A stretch of 64,000 bases of DNA from Oceanicola sp. 22II-s10i (lineage in GTDB: Bacteria; Pseudomonadota; Alphaproteobacteria; Rhodobacterales; Rhodobacteraceae): positions 1,338,501 to 1,402,500 of the forward strand of contig NZ_AQQU01000001.1 in NCBI RefSeq assembly GCF_002210105.1, given 5' to 3'. The notes beneath the pieces are model-generated. The model was not told the DNA's origin and did not search any database. It saw nothing but the letters and a program-made list of their open reading frames with translations. This document shows, piece by piece, positions 58,726-64,000 of the stretch (the stretch's first letter is position 1; each line of letters begins with the position of its first letter). A program made the position numbers and the translations under genes.

Positions 58726-60532
58726 ACCGCGCGACGGGCTGGTCCCGCAGAGGGTCGAGGTCGAACGGCGTGCGGACGGGACGCTGATCCTGACCAGCCC
58801 GCACCCGCTGCCACCGGTCGCGGCGACGACGGGGGACTGGCTGGACCGGTGGGCGGAGGAGACGCCGGACGCCGTCTTCATCGCGGAACGCGAGGGCGCG
58901 GGCTGGCGCGAGGTCAGCTATGCCGAGGCGCGGCGCCGGGTGCGCTCGATCGCGGGCTGGCTGCTGGCGCAGGGGCTGCGCCAGGGCGACACGGTGGCGA
59001 TCCTGTCGGGCAACGGCGTGGATCACGGGCTGCTTGCGCTGGCCTGCCAGTATGTCGGGCTGGCCTCGGCGGCGGTGGCCGAGCAATACACCCTGATCCC
59101 CGGCGCGCATGACCGGCTGGCCCATGTGCTGGACCTCGTAGCGCCCCGGCTGATCTACGTGGATGATGCGGCGCGGTATGGCGAGGGGCTGATGCTGCCC
59201 GCCGCGCGTGACATTCCCGTGCTGGCGAGCCGGACCGCGGGGGCGCCGCGCGACGTGTCGGCTATGGCCGCGGCGCTGGATCATGACGATGCCGGAGTCG
59301 ATGCGGCCCGTGCCGCGACCGGGCCGGACACGCTGGCCAAGATCCTGTTCACATCGGGCTCGACCAGCCACCCCAAGGGGGTGCCGACGACGCACCGGAT
59401 GATGTGCGTGAACCAGGCGCAGCTGGCCGCCTGCTTTCCGCTGTTGTCCGCCAAACGTCACCGTATCGTGGACTGGCTGCCGTGGAACCACGTGTTCGGC
59501 GGGTCGCACAACTTCAACATGATGCTGGCCAACGGCGGCGCGATCTACATCGACGACGGCAAGCCGACGGACCTGCATTTTCCCCGCACGCTGGAGGCGC
59601 TGAAGAGCGTCACCGGCACGCTCGCCTTCAACGTGCCGGTCGGCTACGCCCGAGTGCTCGAGGCGCTGAAGGCCGACGCCGACCTGCGCCGGGATTTCTT
59701 CGACGGGCTGGAGTTCTTCTTCTACGCCGGTGCATCGCTGCCGCAGGAGATCTGGACGGCGCTGGAGGAGATGGCGCTGGCCGAGCTGGGCCGCAAGCTG
59801 CTGTTCGTGTCGTCCTGGGGTATGACGGAGACCGCGCCCGCCTGCCTGCTGGTGCATGAGCCTGTGGCCGAAAGCGGCATCGTCGGCGCGCCGGTGCCCG
59901 GCGTGCGGATCAAGCTGATCCCTGAGGACGGCCCGCGCTTTGAGCTGCGGGTCGCTGGGCCGAACGTGATGGCCGGGTATTACCGCGATCCGGAGAAGAC
60001 GAAGGAAACATTCGATGACGAAGGGTTCCTGATCACCGGCGACGCCGTGAAGTTCGTGGACCCCGCGGACCCCGACCGGGGGCTGCGGTTCGACGGGCGG
60101 ATCAGCGAGGACTTCAAGCTGACCTCGGGCACGTGGGTGCGGGCTGCGAATATCCGTATCGAGCTGCTCAAGGCGCTGGAGGGGCTGGCCGTCGATGCCG
60201 TCATCACCGGGCACGACCGGGGCGAGGTCGGCGCGCTGCTGATCCCCGCGCAACCGCCCGTGACTGGCCTGCAGGGGCCGGGCGAGGTGCTGGCCGATCC
60301 GGCGCTGCTGGCGAGGATACGTGAGCGGATGGAGGGGCTGGCGGCAAAAGCGACCGGGTCGTCCAACCGGATCTCCCGTGCGGTGGTCATGGCCGAACCG
60401 CCTTCGCTGGCCGATCACGAGATGACGGCCAAAGGCAACCTGAACAATCGCAAGATGCTCGACCGCCGCGCCGATATGGTGGCGCGGCTCTATGCCGCCG
60501 ACGGGTCCGACCCGGCGGTCATCATTATCTGA
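58712..60532 (+). CDS. fcs: Feruloyl-CoA synthase-type AMP-forming ligase
   Basis: A 606-residue adenylate-forming enzyme that activates a hydroxycinnamate (ferulate, coumarate or caffeate) to its CoA ester. The P-loop is KILFTSGSTSHPKGVPTTH near residue 215, later motifs are FVSSWGMTETAPACLLVH and FDGRISEDFKLTSGTWV, and the C-terminal lysine is in MTAKGNLNNRKML. The N-terminal block ILTSPHPLPPVAATTGDWLD is typical of Fcs rather than 4-coumarate ligase or fatty-acid ligases. The GTG start at 58712 lies inside the end of the MarR gene. Exact substrate preference is not visible from sequence. Confidence 0.92.
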   Translation: MSGAEPRDGLVPQRVEVERRADGTLILTSPHPLPPVAATTGDWLDRWAEETPDAVFIAEREGAGWREVSYAEARRRVRSIAGWLLAQGLRQGDTVAILSGNGVDHGLLALACQYVGLASAAVAEQYTLIPGAHDRLAHVLDLVAPRLIYVDDAARYGEGLMLPAARDIPVLASRTAGAPRDVSAMAAALDHDDAGVDAARAATGPDTLAKILFTSGSTSHPKGVPTTHRMMCVNQAQLAACFPLLSAKRHRIVDWLPWNHVFGGSHNFNMMLANGGAIYIDDGKPTDLHFPRTLEALKSVTGTLAFNVPVGYARVLEALKADADLRRDFFDGLEFFFYAGASLPQEIWTALEEMALAELGRKLLFVSSWGMTETAPACLLVHEPVAESGIVGAPVPGVRIKLIPEDGPRFELRVAGPNVMAGYYRDPEKTKETFDDEGFLITGDAVKFVDPADPDRGLRFDGRISEDFKLTSGTWVRAANIRIELLKALEGLAVDAVITGHDRGEVGALLIPAQPPVTGLQGPGEVLADPALLARIRERMEGLAAKATGSSNRISRAVVMAEPPSLADHEMTAKGNLNNRKMLDRRADMVARLYAADGSDPAVIII

Positions 60533-60543
60533 GGAGGCCCAAC

Positions 60544-61416
60544 ATGGTCGATATTTCCAAGGTCCGCGCCATCGACATCCACACCCATGCCGAGGAACCC
60601 TGCGGCTGTCATGCCGACGACGGCTATGACGACCTGCAGTCCACGATGGCGAAATACTTCGGCGCGCCATGGCAGCATCCGCCGACCATCCCGCAGACCG
60701 CCGCGCATTACCGCGAACAGAACATCGCCGCCGTGATCTTTCCCGTCGATGCGGAGCGCGAGACCGGCTATCGCCGCTATTCCAACGACGAGGTCCATGA
60801 ACTGGTGAAGGAGAACGACGACGTCCTGATCCCCTTCGCCTCGATCGACCCGTGGAAGGGCAAGATGGGCGTGCGCGAGGCGAAGCGACTGATGCAGGAC
60901 TACGGCATCAAGGGCTTCAAGTTCCATCCGACGATGCAGGGCTTCTTTGCCAACGACCGGATGGCCTATCCGCTCTACGAGGCGCTGGAGGAAGGCGGGG
61001 CGATCGCGCTGTTCCATACGGGACAGACGGGTGTCGGGTCCGGCATGCCCGGCGGCAACGGGATGCGGCTGAAGTATTCCAACCCGATGTACATGGATGA
61101 CGTGGCCGTCGATTTCCCCGATCTGAAGATCATCCTCGCGCACCCTTCATTCCCCTGGCAGGAAGAGGCGCTGTCGGTCGCGCAGCACAAGCCCAACGTC
61201 TACATCGACCTCAGCGGCTGGTCGCCGAAGTATTTCCCCGACATCCTCGTCCGCTACTGCAACTCGATCCTGCGCAAGAAGGTGCTGTTCGGGTCGGACT
61301 GGCCGATGATCACGCCCGAGCGCTGGCTGGCGGATTTCGAGAAGATCGCGATCAAGGACGAACTGCGCGAGGACATCACCAAGAACAACGCCGCCCGGCT
61401 GCTGGGGCTGATCTGA
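60544..61416 (+). CDS. Amidohydrolase-2 family metalloenzyme of the same cluster
   Basis: A 290-residue TIM-barrel enzyme. The start follows GAGGAGG. The HTHAEEP motif at residues about 13-18 supplies the first metal ligands; further ones are in KGFKFHPTMQGF, ILAHPSFPWQEEALS and the closing LFGSDWPMITPERWL. Family members (ACMSD, gamma-resorcylate decarboxylase, 4-oxalomesaconate hydratase) decarboxylate or hydrate aromatic-derived acids rather than cut amides. Its tight link (11 bp) to the ligase makes a step in the breakdown of the activated aromatic acid likely, but no such step is needed in the standard ferulate pathway. Confidence 0.9.
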   Translation: MVDISKVRAIDIHTHAEEPCGCHADDGYDDLQSTMAKYFGAPWQHPPTIPQTAAHYREQNIAAVIFPVDAERETGYRRYSNDEVHELVKENDDVLIPFASIDPWKGKMGVREAKRLMQDYGIKGFKFHPTMQGFFANDRMAYPLYEALEEGGAIALFHTGQTGVGSGMPGGNGMRLKYSNPMYMDDVAVDFPDLKIILAHPSFPWQEEALSVAQHKPNVYIDLSGWSPKYFPDILVRYCNSILRKKVLFGSDWPMITPERWLADFEKIAIKDELREDITKNNAARLLGLI

Positions 61417-61526
61417 TCGCATCGTCCGGACGCGGCACTGACGATCCGGCTTGATCCAGCGCAATGCATGTGGTGCTTTTTGCATTCATGATGTCGAATG
61501 TGAATGGACAGGAACGGAGGATTGCC

Positions 61527-62501
61527 ATGACCGAGGCGGCAGAGATCGCGCACGAAAGCGGGTTGCAGCACTACCCCGTCAGCTTTTTCGCCGTGTCCAT
61601 GGGGCTGGCGGGTCTGACGCTGGCGCTTCACGCGGGCGAAGCGGCGCGGGGCTGGTCCGGGCAGCTCTCCGGCATCGCGGGTGTCGCGACGGTGCTGGTT
61701 TTCGCGGCGATCGCGCTCGGCTATCTGGCCAAGGCGATGCTGTATCCGCAGGCGGTGCGGGCGGAATGGCACCATCCCGTCCGGCTGGCGTTCTTTCCGG
61801 CGATCTCCATCTCACTGCTGCTGATCGCTGCGGTGGCCGTCGGACGGGACATGGCCATCGCGCCGGTGATCTGGATGCTGGGCGCGGCCGGGCAGTTCGT
61901 GCTGACGCTGGCGGTGGTTTCGGGATGGATCGGGACGCGGGCGTTCCAGCAGGGCGCGCTGAACCCGGCGTGGTTCATCCCGGCGGTCGGCAACGTCATT
62001 GCCCCGCTGGCCGGTGTCCCGCTCGGGTTCGTGGAACTGAGCTGGTATTTCTTCTCGGTCGGGGTGCTGTTCTGGATCGTGCTGCTGACGCTGGTGATGA
62101 ACCGCATGATCTTTCACGATCCGCTGCCGGGCCGGTTGCAGCCGACGCTGGTGATCCTGATCGCCCCGCCCGCCGTCGCCTTCGTCGCATGGCTGCGCCT
62201 GACGGGCGAGGTCGACGCCTTTGCCCGGATACTGGTCAATGGGGCGTGGTTCTTTGCGCTGGTGGTGGCGACGCAGGTGCCCAAGTTGATGCGCCTGCCG
62301 TTCGCGTTGAGCTTCTGGGCGCTGAGCTTTCCGCTGGCGGCGCTGACGGTGGCGACGCTGACCTATGGCGCGCGCATCGGGTCCACGGCGCACGAGGCCG
62401 CCGGCCTTGTGCTGCTCGGTCTGCTGGTTCTGGTGATCGCGGGTCTGGTGTTGCGGACACTGCGCGCGATGTCGCGCGGCGAAATCTGTGTGCCGGAGTG
62501 A
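61527..62501 (+). CDS. SLAC1/TehA-family anion channel
   Basis: A 324-residue membrane protein from the ATG at 61527, behind AACGGAGG. Ten hydrophobic helices are spread evenly; the opening HYPVSFFAVSMGLAGLTLAL and the conserved FIPAVGNVIAPLAG, ELSWYFFSVGVLFWIVLLTL and PPAVAFVAWLRLTG segments match the SLAC1/TDT family. These are anion (chloride, nitrate, dicarboxylate) channels or tellurite-resistance-type transporters. The pore Phe of SLAC1 would lie in one of the FF/SF positions in the middle, which I cannot assign. It is not part of the aromatic operon by spacing (110 bp). Confidence 0.9.
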   Translation: MTEAAEIAHESGLQHYPVSFFAVSMGLAGLTLALHAGEAARGWSGQLSGIAGVATVLVFAAIALGYLAKAMLYPQAVRAEWHHPVRLAFFPAISISLLLIAAVAVGRDMAIAPVIWMLGAAGQFVLTLAVVSGWIGTRAFQQGALNPAWFIPAVGNVIAPLAGVPLGFVELSWYFFSVGVLFWIVLLTLVMNRMIFHDPLPGRLQPTLVILIAPPAVAFVAWLRLTGEVDAFARILVNGAWFFALVVATQVPKLMRLPFALSFWALSFPLAALTVATLTYGARIGSTAHEAAGLVLLGLLVLVIAGLVLRTLRAMSRGEICVPE

Positions 62502-62514
62502 CCGGGCCTGGCGA

Positions 62515-62751
62515 TCAGCCGTCCAGCCGCCGCGCCTCGTCGATCAGCATGATCGGGATGCCGTTGCGGATCGGATAGGCCAGCCGCGCGGTCTTGCTGA
62601 CCAGTTCCTGCGCCTCGGCGTCGTAGGACAGCGTGCCCTGGCTGGCCGGGCAGACCAGCGCCTCGAGCATGCGGCGGTCGAAGGCGGCGGGCTGCGGTGC
62701 CACTGCTTCGGGCAGGGCGTCGGGCGCGCCGGGCGCCGTCGTGTCGGTCAT
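62515..62751 (-). CDS. Trm112-family small zinc-ribbon-like protein
   Basis: A 78-residue protein. The recognisable part is residues 23-78: [40 protein letters not shown] and [13 protein letters not shown], which is the Trm112 fold. Eukaryotic Trm112 activates methyltransferases; the bacterial role is unknown. Here only one cysteine is present in VCPASQG, so no full zinc site is expected, as in several bacterial members. The start overlaps the stop of the LON-domain gene by 4 bp. YbbN, LON-domain and Trm112 genes form one minus-strand unit. Confidence 0.93.
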   Translation of the reverse strand: MTDTTAPGAPDALPEAVAPQPAAFDRRMLEALVCPASQGTLSYDAEAQELVSKTARLAYPIRNGIPIMLIDEARRLDG

Positions 62752-63389
62752 TGCATGCGTCCTTTTTCCTCGCCGCTGCGCAGGGCGTATTCGATCAGCG
62801 TCACCAGCGTTTCGCGGCGGGTGGTCAGCGACGGCGCCTCGAGCAGGGCCTGCTTGTCCTCGGGTTCGAACGACAGGAGCATCGAGAGCGAATTGATCAG
62901 CAGCTCGTCCTCGGCGTCGCGGAGCGAGTTCCAGTCGGTGTCGAGGCTGCGGGCCGAGAAGTAGCGGCCCAACAGGTCGAAGAACATGTCCCGGTCAAAG
63001 CCCGTGTCGTGGTCGGTCGGCCCGCGGTCGCGGTCGAAGCCGGACCACTCCACCTCGAACCGGCGGTAGGGGGTAAAGCCGGACACCTCGTCCCGCAGGC
63101 GATAGCGCGAGATGCCGCTGAGCGTGATCATGTAGCGCCCATCCTCGGTTTCCGAGAACTGGGTGATGCGGCCCGCGCAGCCGATGGACTGCAGCGCGGT
63201 TTCGCCGTTCGGCTTGTCGTAGGGCTGGACCATGCCGATCATCCGGTGCGACGTCTTGAGCGTGTCGTCCAGCATCGCGAGATAGCGCGGCTCGAACAGA
63301 TGCAGCGGCAGGCGGGCGCGCGGCAGGAGCAGCGCGCCCGGAAGCGGAAAGACCGGAATGATGTCGGGAAGGTCGACGATATGCACCAT
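62748..63389 (-). CDS. LON peptidase substrate-binding (LON_substr_bdg) domain protein
   Basis: A 213-residue protein comprising a single N-terminal-type Lon domain and no ATPase or protease part. Opening: [20 protein letters not shown], then [41 protein letters not shown] helical tail follows. Stand-alone LON-domain proteins may act as substrate adaptors, although this has not been shown. It follows the co-chaperone YbbN by 26 bp and overlaps the Trm112 gene, an order conserved in Rhodobacteraceae and suggestive of a protein quality-control role. Confidence 0.95.
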   Translation of the reverse strand: MVHIVDLPDIIPVFPLPGALLLPRARLPLHLFEPRYLAMLDDTLKTSHRMIGMVQPYDKPNGETALQSIGCAGRITQFSETEDGRYMITLSGISRYRLRDEVSGFTPYRRFEVEWSGFDRDRGPTDHDTGFDRDMFFDLLGRYFSARSLDTDWNSLRDAEDELLINSLSMLLSFEPEDKQALLEAPSLTTRRETLVTLIEYALRSGEEKGRMQ

Positions 63390-63415
63390 GGCCCAGAGCT
63401 AGCGCTGGCGCAGGG

Positions 63416-64000
63416 TCAGGCAAATATCATCGAGCTGAGTTTTCTGCGCCCGTTCAGGACAATCGGATCCTGCGGTTTCAGGGCGTCGAAAATGGTGAAC
63501 AGCTGGGCACGTGCGGCCCCGTCGTTCCATTCCCGGTCGCGGCGGAAGATCTCCAGCAGCTCATCCACGGCTTCCTGGACTTTTCCGTGCGCGTGCAGGG
63601 CCTTGGCCAGATCGAACCGGGCCTGGAGGTCCGCGGGATCGGCCTCGACCTTGGCGCGCAGTTCCTCGACCGGGCCTGCGCCCGCGGCCTGTTTCTTGAG
63701 CTCAAGCTGGGCGTGGGCCGCTTCGACCTCGGGGGACTTGGAAATGGCGACCGGGGCGCCGTTCAGCACCGCCTCGGCCTGCTCCAGATCGCCCATCTCG
63801 ATATGGGCGCGGACCAGCCCGCCGTAGGCGGCAGCGTGTTCAGGTTCCTGCTGCAGGATCGCGGCGAAGGTCTGGGCGGCATCCTCGGCCGCGCCTTCGG
63901 CCAGCATTTCCTCGGCTGCCGCGACGGCTTCGTCCAGGCCGTTCGACGGATCGCCTCCGGCCTGTTCGATGGCGCGCTTGATGAAGGCGTCGATTTCCGA
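63416..64000 (-). CDS. YbbN/CnoX-type thioredoxin-fold co-chaperone, N-terminus cut by window edge
   Basis: The visible 194 codons are the C-terminal part of a co-chaperone with tetratricopeptide-like helices: DAFIKRAIEQAGGDPSNGLD, QTFAAILQQEPEHAAAYGGL and LVRAHIEMGDLEQAEAVL, then a helical domain LRAKVEADPADLQARFDLAK and the end VLNGRRKLSSMIFA. In CnoX/YbbN a thioredoxin domain precedes this, and that part lies beyond base 64000. It protects substrates from oxidation and passes them to GroEL/DnaK. It is first in an operon with the LON-domain and Trm112 genes. Confidence 0.9.
   Translation of the reverse strand, partial: SEIDAFIKRAIEQAGGDPSNGLDEAVAAAEEMLAEGAAEDAAQTFAAILQQEPEHAAAYGGLVRAHIEMGDLEQAEAVLNGAPVAISKSPEVEAAHAQLELKKQAAGAGPVEELRAKVEADPADLQARFDLAKALHAHGKVQEAVDELLEIFRRDREWNDGAARAQLFTIFDALKPQDPIVLNGRRKLSSMIFA

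Overview
The window looks like chromosomal DNA from a high-GC alphaproteobacterium of the Rhodobacteraceae (Roseobacter group). The signs are very GC-rich codon use, a DUF1013/TrcR cell-cycle regulator, MbfA, DUF2125, Hint and RTX proteins, a TRAP transporter tied to an aromatic acyl-CoA cluster, and an 1151-residue SMC. I see no rRNA, tRNA, CRISPR array, insertion sequence or prophage. Both ends cut genes: a DMT transporter at base 1 and a YbbN-type co-chaperone at base 64000.

Layout. 1-2.1 kb: ArsR regulator divergent from a NIPSNAP/ABM/DMT operon. 2.1-7.3 kb: trcR, RNase T2, a frame-disrupted SDR, a quinone oxidoreductase and a flavoprotein. 7.4-10.3 kb: HNH protein, a MerR regulator sharing a MerR-type promoter with a transglutaminase-like gene, and a coupled SDR/crotonase pair. 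10.4-21.6 kb: DUF2125, tldE, cysQ-like, mbfA, TetR, NYN, LysR, methyltransferase, dienelactone hydrolase, YihY and CDF transporter. 21.8-25 kb: class III alcohol dehydrogenase, I78 lipoprotein, XRE-cupin/GNAT/YdcZ operon. 25-34 kb: truB, rpsO and pnp, with an RTX gene between truB and rpsO and a 4.4-kb block (GT-C-like membrane protein, His-rich Hint protein, anti-sigma, ECF sigma) between rpsO and pnp. 34-39.5 kb: duplicated small secreted proteins, nitroreductase, S-formylglutathione hydrolase, YaiI, two GNATs, and a CbiM-like permease with a His-rich partner. 39.8-48 kb: smc, MarR, YbjN, lytic transglycosylase, cobD, glutathionyl-hydroquinone reductase. 48.2-52.5 kb: a small corrin-type cluster. 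53-54 kb: adk. 54-61.4 kb: a TRAP transporter plus acyl-CoA cluster. 61.5-64 kb: SLAC1-type channel, Trm112, LON-domain protein, YbbN.

The most coherent unit is 54.07-61.4 kb. A TRAP importer (dctPQM), a crotonase, a MarR regulator, a feruloyl-CoA-synthase-type ligase and an amidohydrolase lie in one direction. A shared 15-bp palindrome (GTTATG-N3-CATAAC type) sits upstream of both dctP and the crotonase, which suggests one CoA-thioester-responsive regulon for import and activation of a hydroxycinnamate-like acid.

The strangest unit is 48.5-52.5 kb. CobL looks intact. Its upstream neighbour is a CobH (precorrin-8X methylmutase) domain fused behind a DUF429-like domain, with alanine where the catalytic histidine should be. 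Its downstream neighbour is a CbiG-like protein that has lost most family signatures and carries no CobJ domain. All three reading frames are open. This is either a decaying or a repurposed corrin pathway.
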